A DNA stretch of 64,000 bases from contig NC_134082.1 in the NCBI RefSeq assembly GCF_000715075.1, positions 98,310,399 through 98,374,398 of the forward strand, read 5' to 3'. The notes beneath the pieces were generated by a model. The model had not been told where the DNA came from. It saw only the letters and a program-made list of their open reading frames with translations, and made no database searches. Below are positions 11,032-21,902 of the stretch, one piece after another. This DNA comes from Nicotiana tabacum (taxonomy: Eukaryota; Streptophyta; Magnoliopsida; Solanales; Solanaceae). Positions within the stretch are counted from its first letter, which is position 1. Each line of letters begins with the position of its first letter. The position numbers and the translations under genes were made by a program.

Positions 11032-12475
11032 TCCTAATACCTACCCCAGCCCCCCAAACCAAACACCCCCCCCCCTTTTCTTCCCTGTTCATCGTCTCTC
11101 AACTCAGAGACGAACTAGGGCTAACCCTAGCCGCCACCTTACCCCGTCGCCTGAAACCCGGCGGCATCAATGCCGCCGGCCACCACCTTAACACCATAAG
11201 ACAATCTGACCACCCCCGTTCCAAATATGTTACTCGTTTGGTTCGAATCTTCCCCCATCTTCTCGAATCTTCATTTGAAGATTCGAGGCAAACGGAAACC
11301 TACACCAACCAACCCCAAATTCATACCAGGCAACCCCCAGACCTCCCTCATACCATAAATAACTTTGGTCCCGTTCGAATCTGCCTAGAAACGTTCGAGC
11401 CCCAAATCGAACGTAAGAACCCTAGAAAACCAAAACACGGGCTTCGTCCGAAATTAAGAGGGATTTGGAGTTTCTAACTGACCTTAGTCCAGTTTTCTCA
11501 GTTGAGAACACTCGATTAAGGTCCGTTTGATCCAAGTCCAAGTTGGTCCCAAGGTCGTCTGTTTCTGATCTTTGTCACTGAGGTATTTTTCCCTTATTTT
11601 GTTCTATTTTTGTGTTTATATCTGTTTATTTGTTTAGTTTAAGTTTCAATGATTTTTTAATTTTCGTCGATTGATTCTATCCATCTTCAATGACCTTTTA
11701 TTTGGTCGAATTCTTCTGTTCATTGATTAAGTATATGTTGTAAACTGTATAATCTATGTGATTAGTTTCGTCAATTAGTTGGTTGTATTACAACTCACTG
11801 TTTCTGTCAAATGCTACTCGAATCACATATGGATTTTTTCTGATTGGTTGTCGATAATTGTTGTACATTATGGCCTGTATAATCGATTAATCAAGTATCG
11901 TCAATTAATTTGCTTGAAAAATTAGAGAAAACATGATAGTAGTTCCTGGTTGTTTTCCAGTAGGTTTACCATTTCTTTTTGTCTTCTGTGTTAAATGTGT
12001 AATGAATTGAACCTGTTGTTTTCAGTCTTGTTTATTTTAACCAGATTACTCGTTCAGTTCTTCATAGTTTATCTCATTGCCCTGATTAATACCATTTCGA
12101 TTTTCTTCTGTTCTTCTACCTTAAATCATTGTGTCTGAATAGGATTGTGAATTGGTTATAGTTGTTTAATCAGATTTAGTTTCAAATCTTTGTTAGCTGG
12201 AATAGATTTCAGAATTAAAAGTTTTAATACAATTGAATAATTGTATTAGGGGCAGTAATATTAAGGGGTTTCAGGGGTAATTTGGGAATAAAATAGTTAG
12301 GATAATATTTTAATGTTAGTGTTGTTGTTAGTGGGATATTAGTATCTTTAAATTAATACACTAATGGGGAATAAAAGGGAATAGGGGGCTGAAAAATAAG
12401 GAAAAGTTTTCCTTAGTGGGATTTAAAGTGGAATAATTCAGATTTTAGTGAAAGGGAAGGGGGTAAGGCAGTAAG

Positions 12476-12483
12476 TATAAAAA
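12476..12483 (+). promoter_or_regulatory. Second TATA-like box in the same LTR
   Basis: TATAAAAA followed by GGGGAGAGAGGG and a purine-rich leader. It lies 1.45 kb after the first box. Only one promoter would normally be expected, so this may be an alternative start or a relic from fusion of two LTR types. Confidence 0.35.
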
Positions 12484-14448
12484 GGGGAGAGAGGGCTGTA
12501 TAAGAGGGCAGATTGAGGACTGAAAGAAGGGGATTCAGAAAAGAAAGAAAGACTGAAAGAGAAAAAAAATTGAATTCAGAAAGTTGAAAAGTTGAAAAAG
12601 AATAGCCATTGTTTTCATTGTATCACTTAGAACATGAAATAACTAGCACACTTCTTCTTTTTGCTTCTGCTCTATGCTTGGGACAGTTTGTAGTTGCTGG
12701 TTATTTTTTTGTTACACTGTTGTTGGTTACTACTGCTGATGCTGACCCTTCTTCTTCCTCTTCTTGTATTGTCTATACCAGGTACATGTCTTGAATCTCA
12801 AATCATGTAGTTGTCCAGTTGGAAAGAAATGAAATGGAAGTGTACTTCATTGGAAGCCTTGAGATCGTGCCTGATAGTTTGTATTATAGTTGATTGTAGT
12901 AGTTTGGACTGTAATTAAAATTGTGTTACAATGATTTAGATTGGTTTGAACTGTTAAACTCATGGACTGTTCGGGACATTTGATCGTTTGTTAGACATGT
13001 GGTAGTTTAATTTCATTTAGTGTAATTAAGTTTTGAAAAATTAGAAGTCATTCAAAGCATAAAGCGATCTTATGATTCACATTCCTTACTCGTCTTAATA
13101 AATGGCAGCATAATCCTGGAGTCACATTGTTTTGTATTTAGTAATGGTAATTGTGAGTTAGTGTAGAGCTGGACGTGTAATTTGACTGATGGATTTGTTT
13201 ATCACTAATTAGCCTAGAATAGTTTGTTGATTAACTCTGTTAAAAGACATAATTTTGAAAATTGATTCTGGACTTACATTTTAGTTGATAATTGGATATT
13301 TGAATGATTGTGGATAATTAGTTAAGGTTAATTACAACATGAGTTAGGAAGTATTATTAACTAGAAACTGAAGCAAAACTGGGCTGAACATTATTAGCAT
13401 AGAGTTAATGTAGAATTTCAAACTCAGCATGTTAAGTGCATCACGTGTATGTTAACACAAAATTAGACCCTGAATTATAACACGGATACAATAATGCTGG
13501 TGTTGATCTTGCCTCATGTTGCTAATGGGCCCAGCTGAGCACAAGGTATGGCTCACGCTCTACAATGGGAACTCAGACTGGGCAGCATGTTCTCAAGGCC
13601 CAACTCACTGGTTGGTTTCAATTCAGCATGGATTGGACCAATTACTTGAGCCCAGCATTGCTAAAGGGTCCTTATTAATATGTTTTGTTTAAGTAACTCC
13701 AGTTATTTAGGGCCTCTTTTTCTTTATTCTTAGGAACAAAAATATAGAAAATCGTAGTTGCTTTAGGTTCGTCCTGTAATTAATAAAATGAGACGAGCCT
13801 CTCAAAACAAAACACACAAATTGCGGGGTCCTCGACGGACAGTTATTTTAAATGCTTAGATTTCGAGACAGGCCGCATAGCAAACTTTACGGCTTTTTCT
13901 CAAAATAACAATGCGTTAGTATCTTTAGGCGCATATTTAATAATTTTATCTTCCTAAACCCGGGTGCACATTTATGTGACCCAAATCCAAATCTCAACAA
14001 AGTTGGAACGTATCGAAAATTGCGGGTACATTTATGTGGCGCAATTCGAGATGCATTCTCACGGCGTTGCAATTCTTCTAATAATGATAATAATAAAAAC
14101 GGTTTAAGTTAAAATTTGCACATAGGTTCATAATTGTATAAAAATCAGATAATTAAGCTGAATATGACAGTTGAGCGACCGTGCTAGAACCACGGAACTC
14201 GGGAATGCCTAACACTTCTCCCGGGTTAACAGAATTCCTTATCCGGATTTCTGGTGCGCAGACTGTTAAATAGAGTCATTCTTTTCCTCGATTCGGGATT
14301 AAAACCGGTGACTTGGGACACCATAAATCTCCCAAGTGGCGACTCTGAAATAAATAAATAAATCCTGTTTCGATTGTCCTTTAATTGGAAAAACTCCCTT
14401 TACGTCCCTTAGAAGGGGGTGTAGCTGAAAAAGGAGGTGTGACAGCTC

Positions 14449-14466
14449 TGGCGACTCTGCTGGGGA
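14449..14466 (+). other. Primer binding site of Ogre/Tat-like element
   Basis: TGGCGACTCTGCTGGGGA begins four bases after the LTR end. This string type is seen as a primer site in Ogre/Tat elements, which are reported to use an arginine tRNA; I recall this rather than tested it. It proves plus orientation. Confidence 0.65.
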
Positions 14467-15600
14467 TCGAACCCAGAATTTCTGGTTCAGGGTTCAAGAA
14501 TTCGAGCTTAGAATAATTGTTATTATTTGGCTTTATTTATTATCTGATTTTATTACATGTTTTAACCTAAATGTGCAAAATGTTGCTCTTACCGCTTTGA
14601 TATTATCTGAACTGTATATATAAACTGCAACAAAATCCCTCTCTTTTCTCTCTTGAGGAGTGCATGCTGGTCGTGACTTCTTTCTATTAGTGTCATATCC
14701 CAAAATAGAACGAGGATTCGTAGGAGTTGCAAAACCGGATGATCTTTTGGTTACCGGTACGCAGTTCCCATCCTCGGCTCGAGTTGTCCGCTCGGGTAAG
14801 CCTAGTCTAGAACAAACACCCAGGATAAACCTAGTATAACAAAACCTCATGCCGAATCCGTAGTAGGAACGCTTATTTGCATCATGTGCACTTGACTTAG
14901 GGGACTCAACACAGGGGTTGGGTCTGTCTAGGACAAGCGACCTGAAATGAAAAAGACCATCCTGCTGCATCCTGTTTGTTTTACACATTTATTTGCTGCA
15001 GACTTGCATGCTGACCGGCTTCTGAAAATACTGGAATATTGAAGAAAAAAAGTAGCAGTGTAGAGAGATAATTCTGAGTTACCAGCGAACTCTGCCAAAA
15101 TTTTGTGAAAATGAAAAAAAATATTTTTAGTGTAATTTGTTTAAACAAGTCTTGTTGTCAGAATTAGTTTATTGTCGTGGCCCGAACTAAGCCGGTTTGA
15201 TTCTCACCGAATGTGAGTTACGTAGGCATCCCTCATCGGGTCCAACCTCCCTTTTTTTGCAGAAATAGCCAAAAATGTCAAAATTTTAATTTTCGTCATA
15301 AATAAGTCGGGTGATGTCGTTCTTGTCAAAAATAGCCGATTGTTCCCGAAAGGGATGCCGGAAGGCTGACTTTGCGTAAACGGCCACTTTTAGTCATTTT
15401 TGGATTTTTTGACCGGTCGACTCACACAGCCTTAAAATCTTCATTCTCAAAGTGCTGAAAGACCGTATTTGCGAAATCGGGTTTTTATTTTATTTTTGAA
15501 AAAATATGTGTTAATTTTATTTTTGAGTCAAATAAGTCTTAAATTTCAACACCCTAATAAATGTGCAGAATGAGCACAAGTTAGAATTTGTACGTAACAA
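14467..15600 (+). other. Leader between primer site and ORF1
   Basis: About 1.1 kb without a convincing plus-strand frame. The 151-residue minus frame at 14533-14988 runs against the element and has no domain I recognise. Long leaders are normal in Ogre/Tat elements. Confidence 0.5.
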
Positions 15601-15609
15601 TAGTGAACA

Positions 15610-16700
15610 AGATCCCTTTGGAGTTGCACATGTGGTGGGATGATTTAGGCGGATCAGAGCGCGACACGGTCAAGCTATACCTGGGAGACCTCACTGGGTT
15701 GCTGAAGACTAATCCTAGGGGAATATCATAAAAGCTTTGGTTACATTTTTGGGGACACAGCCCACAATGTAGTCCACTTCTCAGATTTCGAACTCACCCC
15801 AAAAGTGGTAGCAGGTTATAGGGACATTACTGAAGGGCTAAGGCACAAATACCTGATTGTTCCAAGAGTCGTCGATACGCACCAGGTCATGGATCAACTA
15901 AAGATAAGCAAGGGAGTCCCGTACTCTGAGTCGGATAAAGTTTCTCTACTCTACAGTTCCTGGACATATAGGAGGTGTTCGATGATCCAAAAAGCGGGGT
16001 TTGTAGCAAAGGGAATCGGACAAAATAGGATAAACATAGGCGGTTCGCCTTCATAGTAGCATTCTGGGGCATTGTGGCATTTCCACGGAAAGACAAAAAT
16101 ATTGATTTAAAGGTAGCGGAAGTCGTCAAAACCCTAATTGCCAACAATAAAAGCACACTGGCCCCTATGATGATATCCGAGATATACCGAGCTCTCACAG
16201 CTTGTAAAGCCGAGGCCGATTTCTTCGAGGGGTACATTAAGCGCATACGCGACGAATAAAGAGGGACTCCGAAGGGAACATCACTATATTGAGCAAAACA
16301 ATGTCCACTCTCAAAGAGCGGATCTTTAGATAAGCCCAAGAGGCCAGAACAGATAGGAAGCGCTGCTATGATCCGATGGCCCGGATGGAGAAACAGATGA
16401 ATGGGTTTCAGGATCAACTCTTTTACAACGCTCAAAGTGCTGGGGATATGAAATCAACAAATAGAGTGATTGCTTATGGAAAGGGACAGAATCAAGGGAA
16501 GAATCGATGATATCAGGCACTACATCACCATAAAGTGCCTAGCTTGTGAGGATATGTCCCGTACCACCTTCTTTGCTTCAAAAATGATTCATGTCCACCA
16601 GGTTATGGAAGATTTAAAAGATCTGCAGAGGGGCCGTGCACCAAAACCCGCGGCGAGGCCGAACGACGCCCCGCGTATGCCAAAATTAAAAACTCTAAGA
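15610..16700 (+). pseudogene. Ogre/Tat ORF1 (function unknown), broken
   Basis: Plus-strand pieces in different frames join into one protein: LHMWWDDLGGSERDTVKLYL near 15630, GYRDITEGLRHKYLIVPRVV at 15811, MMISEIYRALTACKAEADFF at 16168, then RIDDIRHYITIKCLACEDMS at 16507. Extra ORFs before gag are a hallmark of Ogre elements. A middle part is missing: the frame passes from CKAEADFFEG straight into a charged IKRIRDE segment near 16240. At least three frameshifts and several stops are present. No catalytic motif is visible. The function of ORF1 in these elements is not known. Confidence 0.65.
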
Positions 16701-17231
16701 CATTCACAGTTTGAAGTCTGTATTTTCTTTGTCTTCAGAGTCTGTTGTCCGTTGGAGTTTGTAATTTCCCTTTTGCATAAAGTCTGTAGTCTGTGTCAAG
16801 TCTGTCAGTTTCCTTCTAAAAAAGTGTTTCACCTTGTAATAGATCGTTTTGCTAATAAAGATTGAAAATCCAAAAAATGGTGTCTTTGTTTTCTCGCACT
16901 TGTGGTCAGAACTACGCACGGTCTGATTCATGCGGGGACGTGATACGTAGGCAATCAACGTAAGATTCGACCACCATTAAAAAGAAAAAGAAAAAAAAAA
17001 GAAAAAGGGAGCACAATTACAAGAAGCCGGAATGACGCACGTAACTGAAGCAAATGCATGATAGAAAGGGTTAATTGCCTAGTTGCATTGCATCCTTAAT
17101 GTGTGTTTTCTTATCTGTTGAAAGCCCTAACGCTAACAGGTTGCTTCCATTTTGTCCTCTTTCAATAATCAGAAAGGTGGTTGGTTGTGATTCTAAAGTA
17201 ACGCTTCCCTGCAACACAAAGGCAAAAGACA
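16701..17231 (+). other. ORF1-gag spacer of the Ogre/Tat element
   Basis: Noncoding. It contains AATAAAG near 16853, an A/G-rich stretch at 16980-17010, and a CTACGCACGGTCTGATTC string resembling the ACGTAGGC segments seen elsewhere in the element's untranslated parts. Confidence 0.45.
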
Positions 17232-18203
17232 ATGGCAGAGAACAACAGAACTGAGCGGGTTGATACTGATGCCCGAAAGTAGTGGGTTGAACAGGACTAC
17301 GGGTTGGTAGAAGAGGTAAGAATATTGAGACAGCATGTGGCAGACATGTATCGGGCATGGAGGACTGGGAAAGCACCACCGCCGCCACCGCCTAGCTGCT
17401 TGAACTCTATCCTTACCCAAACACCTAACACAATAACGGATGATCCCCCGTACTCTCCATATCTGCCCACTTATGATAGCTTTCCCAGCCACCCGAGTAG
17501 CTCCATCACTCGTCATCCAACTATATTCTCCCAACGCTACTCCCCTCCCAAATGCTACTTCTCTCCACGGGACCCCCAAAAACATGCTTCACTTTCCCAG
17601 TACCCAGCTCCACAAAATGCCTATCCACCCTCACAAGCCTACCGAAAGCCCTCTGGATCAGGTTTCCGGCCCAATCAAGCATTTAAGAATGAGAGGTTGC
17701 TGAAAAAAGAAAAGGCTTTCACCCCTATTGGAGGATCATATGCCGATTTGTTCCAAAAGTGGAAGCAATTGGACATGTTGAAGCCGATTCATATAAAAAT
17801 GCCAAACCCTCTGTCAAAGAAGTTTGATTTTTCTCGAAGGTGCGCATATTGCTCAGATGCCCCGGGGCATGACACAGAGAAGTGTTGGAAGCTGAAGAAA
17901 GTAATTCAGAAGCTTATTGATGCAGGTGACATTGTCATGCAAAATCCAGATGCAACAGACACTAGCCAAAGTCCGTCGCCTATTCGTAATGAGATGCATA
18001 TTTTGAATATGACTTGTTTTGAAAAGGAATATGAGAAGTCTTCTGAGATCCTTGGAGGTCCGCGTGTTGCAGAGTTTTCAGTGCTATCAGAGGTTGCTCT
18101 TAAGAACGAGCCCGCAAAGGGAACCCAAAAGCAGTTTGTTAAGAACAATGAGATGGAAGTTGGTGGAGGTCCCAGTAATGTTGATGCCGAATTCAGTGGC
18201 TAA
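17232..18203 (+). pseudogene. Ogre/Tat gag-protease fragment
   Basis: ATG at 17232 starts MAENNRTERVD. An in-frame TAG follows at 17280, after which 299 codons stay open. The order is a short coiled start (LVEEVRILRQHVADMYRAW), a proline-rich region (PPYSPYLPTYDSFPSHPSSS), then GGSYADLFQKWKQLDMLKPI, a zinc-knuckle-like CAYCSDAPGHDTEKCW (C-x2-C-x5-H-x4-C) and KKVIQKLIDAGDIVMQNPD. The capsid core normally found between the proline-rich part and YADLF is missing, so this is an internal deletion that kept the frame. After residue 299 the frame ends and 3' untranslated sequence begins, with no protease, RT, RNase H or integrase. It may have been mobilised by a complete relative, or it may simply be a deletion product. 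Confidence 0.7.
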
Positions 18204-20990
18204 GATGCCGAGCTTGGCAAATGGAAAGACGCTCTTTTCTTGGTTGGTCAGGGAGGAGTTTTGGTGGTTCATTTTGTTATCATTTCTGTTGTTCGGGTTA
18301 TTTGCAGGGTTGCAATCCAGACATTGTCTTGTGTCAAACCCTTTTATCCTTCCATTTTGTCATAGTGGTTTGTTTAGTGTTGTCTAGGATTGTTTTAGGT
18401 TTGTTCCAAGGTTGTACCCCAGTTGTTTTGCTTGTTTCGTTATGCGAACCGTTTCACGCTTGTCTAATGCAAATTCCGGTCTTTTGTTACCTCCAGTCAT
18501 CTTCTTTGTTTAGTTCTTTTTATCCTTTTGTTTTGTCTTTATTCAACGCCGATTCTAGTGACATGACATGCGCGCACAGTTTGGGCCTAATCTTAAGAGT
18601 TAATTATAAATCCATTGGGAGATGATCGGGACACTTAATATAAATAGGAACAACTTGAGATCATTTGAAGCCCGAGCCATGTGAAACTGGGGCAAGTAAA
18701 ACATAAAGAAAAACCATAAAAGCAAGTTAGCCATATTGTCAAGGGGGTCGTTCATGGTAACGAAAGTGAGAGTATTGCCCAACGGTGCTTTAAAAATAAC
18801 AAATGAAAAGGCGAATGTGTGGATATGGTTATCAAGTTCGGCACAATCAGAAGATGTGGCGAATGTTTAATTATGTTGTTTGTGCTTGGCATGTTTTGAA
18901 GATTGGAATGACGAAGGCATTTTATTCTTCTATCTAAACACTTTATCCTTCGTTAACCCTCTGAGCCTTATTGGTTTTCTTTTATACCCCTTGTTCGAAA
19001 TCAGTAGCAAAGATTAGAAAACACAAGCATGGAAGATAAAGAAAAAGAAAAATAAATAGGAAAAAAACAACAGAAACAACAAAATAACAAAAGAGAAAGG
19101 AGAAAGGATAAATGAGAGAAACAGAAAGAAAAGAAAAGAAAATAATAAATAAGGGAAAAGGAAAACAAAAAGAGGAATTGGAAACTACGTTTGACCTGAT
19201 TCCTAAAAGAAGTATACGTAGGCGCCTCACGGCTCGGTCATAGGGTAACACAGTGTATTATAGTGTAACAAAAGTTCAAAAATCCCCAAGCAAGAAACTA
19301 GGGCAGAAGTTGTATTTGATGTAAAGAAATCTAGTTTCGAAGGTTGTAAATTTTGAACCCAAATTGATTCGTTTGAGCTGTTAATACCCTTTATTTCTAG
19401 CCCTATCCAAAACCTCACGTTACAGTCCAAAGAAAGACCTTTTGACCAGTCTTCGAAAGATGCGAAGTCATGTAAATGGAAGTCGAGAATAACACTCTGA
19501 TCCCCGACATAAAAGTAATAAAATGAGAGAGTCTTATCGGTGAAAACCTTCACGGGCACCTTGAGGCTGCTATAAGTTGAGAGAAAAATCAAAATGAGAG
19601 AGGCTTGATAGTGAAAACCCTTCGGGCAGTACAAGTCAAATAAAGATTGAGGATCATACAGGAAAGCACCAGACGAAGATTGTGAAAGGCGATTAACGAC
19701 GGAGGATAGACCGCGTGTGCATGTCATAGCCAGTAGAGTTGGTATCCACATCTGATAGGTTTTACTTTGTAGTTTTCTTGCTAGGAGTCATCTCTTTCTT
19801 TTGCCTTTTACTCTGTTCCTTTTACCTTTGTAATTTCCTCTTCTTGAGTCTCTTTGGTCAGAACAAGCAAGAAATGATTTCAAAATTTGCCATCAGCTTT
19901 CCAATTATGCAAGACGAGATCTGACTAGTACATCAAAGTGGTATAAGTCAGGAAAGAACAAGCGCAATTAGCTGGTAATAGTCAACGTGCTTTGAGGTTC
20001 ATGCAAAATACCCAAGATTGGTCCATATCAATTCAGGGACAGTGCAACAAAAAGAGGCCCAGGGGAATTGAACCGAGGGTATATTCGATGAAGAGATTGA
20101 TAGAAGGATGGACCAGTATCAAGAAGGATATCCCCAGCAGAAATCGAGAGTTATAAGGCCAAGGCCAGCGGAAAATCAAGAAAGAACAACGCGGAAAGCA
20201 ATAGACATAATTGGGAATTCATAGGAGGCTCAAAGGTTGGGGAAATGCCAGTTCACGGACAGTACCACAAAAGAAGATATTGGGTCTGCACCGAGAAAAT
20301 GTGTTTCAGTAACACAAACGATGGAGGAAGTGGTTAATCAATGAACATGCAAGATCTTCAAGTAAAATCAACAGTCACGAAAATACATGAGGTCAGATAA
20401 GGAGACTGGAAAAATTGTTAAGAGGTTTGTGAATAAGGAATCGTCAAGAAGGTCGGAAGGTATCAACCAAGCTTCAAGATGGTCAGATAACGCATAGATG
20501 GGAAAATGGTTGATAGCATTCCCAGCAGGAGTATCACAACCAACCACCACATTTTAAACTGACCAAATTTTCTTTGATTTGAAGCAGGGGCAGGGAATGT
20601 TACTGATGACGGAAAGATGCGCCACAAGAAAGATTGTCGAACTGGGGCAGAAAATTTTCGTTCATTTCGAAAATTTTCGGGAAGTCTAAGACAAGTTTGG
20701 TGCAAAGCGGTATCCCCAGCAGTTTCAGGAGGAAAATAACGCGAGTTTAAGAGAGGTAATCTTCGAAGGAAAAAAAAAGAAGTCTTTGAAGGAATGCATG
20801 TTTTTGAAGAGAGAATGGAACGCCAGTTTTGCAGTTTTGAGGAAAGGAAAAGAGGAAGACCAGTTTTGCAAAAGGAAACGGTTTGCAGAGGAATGAAACA
20901 TCAGTCTTAAGGGAAGTAGTCTTTGAAGGAGTAAGATAACATATCTTTGAAAAAGTGTTATCCCCAGCAGTTCGCATAGAAATGAGACAC
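18204..20990 (+). other. Ogre/Tat 3' noncoding region; pol absent
   Basis: No pol motif found in any frame. The sequence has A/G-rich runs (19020-19170) and phrases such as GAGAGTCTTATCGGTGAAAA that recur in degenerate form (19530, 19590). The string TATCCCCAGCAG appears at about 20130, 20711 and 20960, suggesting diverged internal repeats. The minus frame at 19227-19751 is antisense and lacks any recognisable domain. The pol deletion point lies near 18200-18240. Confidence 0.5.
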
Positions 20991-21002
20991 CAGTTGTTGA
21001 AG

Positions 21003-21892
21003 TTAGGAACCCCCCTGAAGAACGGAATGGTGCTTTATTTTCGAAGTTGTTGTTGAGGTCAGGAGCCCCCCTGAAAAACGGAATGGCAATTTATTTTTCG
21101 AAGTTGTTGTTGAGGTCAGGAGCCCTCCCTGAAGAACAGAATGGCGATTTATTTTTCGAAGTTGTTGTTGAGGTCAGGAGCCCCCCTGAAGAACGGAATG
21201 GCGATTTATTTTTCGAAGTTGTTGTTGAAGTCTCACCCGCCTGAAGAAAGGAATGGCGATTTATTTTACGAAGTTGTTGTTGAGGTCAGGAGCCCCCCTG
21301 AAGAACGGAATGGCGATTTATTTTTCAAAGTTGTTGTTGAGGTTAGGAGCCCCCCCTGAAGAACGGAATGGCGATTTATTTTTCGAAGTTGTTGTTGAAG
21401 TCTCGCCCGCCTGAAGAACGGAATGGCGATTTATTTTTCAAAGTTGTTGTTAAGGTCAAGAGCCCCCCCTGAAGAACGTAATGGCGATTTATTTTTTGAA
21501 GTTGTTGTTGAGGTCAGGAGCCCCCCTGAAGAAGGGAATGGCGATTTATTTTTCAAAGTTGCTGATGAAGTCAGGAGCCCGCCTGGAGAATGGAGGTGTT
21601 ATATTGTAAGAAAGTTGTTAAAGTCAGGAGCCCGCCTGGAGAATGGAGGTGTTATATCTTAAGAAGCAGTTGAAGTCAGGAGCTCGCCTGGAGAATGGAG
21701 GTGTTATATCTTAAGAAGCAGTTGAAGTCAGGAGCCCGCCTGGAGAATGGAGGTGTTACATTTTAAGAAAGTTGTTTAAGTCAGGAGCCCGCTAGAGAAT
21801 GGAGGTGTTACATTTTAAAGAAGTAATTGAAGTTAGGAGCCCGCCTGGAGAATGGAGGTGTTATATTTTAAGAAGTAATTGGTGTCGAAGTC
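21003..21892 (+). repeat. Tandem array of 57-bp and 52-bp monomers in 3' UTR
   Basis: About ten copies of a 56-58 bp unit (core GAACGGAATGGCGATTTATT then GAAGTTGTTGTTGAGGTCAG) occupy 21003-21560. They are followed by about six copies of a 52-bp unit (GGAGCCCGCCTGGAGAATGG, AGGTGTTATATCTTAAGAAG) to 21890. The two units share AGTCAGGAGCCCG-CCTG, so one derives from the other. Because 57 is a multiple of 3, reading frames of 65-79 codons with a 19-residue period appear, but neither strand looks like a protein gene. Tandem arrays in the 3' UTR are known for Ogre/Tat elements and can seed satellites. Confidence 0.85.
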
Positions 21893-21902
21893 AGTATATC
21901 TA

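Larger units (their letters stand above)
10201..14444 (+). repeat. Ogre/Tat-like Ty3/gypsy 5' LTR, about 4.2 kb
   Basis: The right end is clear: GAAAAAGGAGGTGTGACA at 14444, then a tRNA primer site. The left end is probably TGGGAGCG at 10201, just after the break in Sirevirus copy 2. The length is in the range known for Ogre/Tat LTRs. The 10640-11000 part has repeated AAACGACGCCGTTT-like palindromes and a TATA box at 11025. A second TATAAAAA is at 12476. The last 300 bases match the end of the LTR at 28181-29122. Short plus frames at 10991-11477 are proline-rich and look noncoding. No partner LTR remains in the block. Confidence 0.7.

Noticed and set aside
14533..14988. 151-codon minus-strand frame in the Ogre/Tat leader
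   Set aside because: Runs against the element, has no known domain, and lies in untranslated sequence of the family.
19227..19751. 174-codon minus-strand frame as a host gene
   Set aside because: It is antisense to the Ogre/Tat 3' region, has no recognisable domain, and the same untranslated phrases recur within it.
21047..21662. Repetitive protein with a 19-residue period
   Set aside because: Frame openness follows from the 57-bp unit length; 52-bp units break it, and no leader or upstream promoter is evident.
21003..21892. CRISPR-like array of direct repeats
   Set aside because: Units are contiguous without unique spacers, in a eukaryotic retroelement 3' UTR. It is a tandem repeat.
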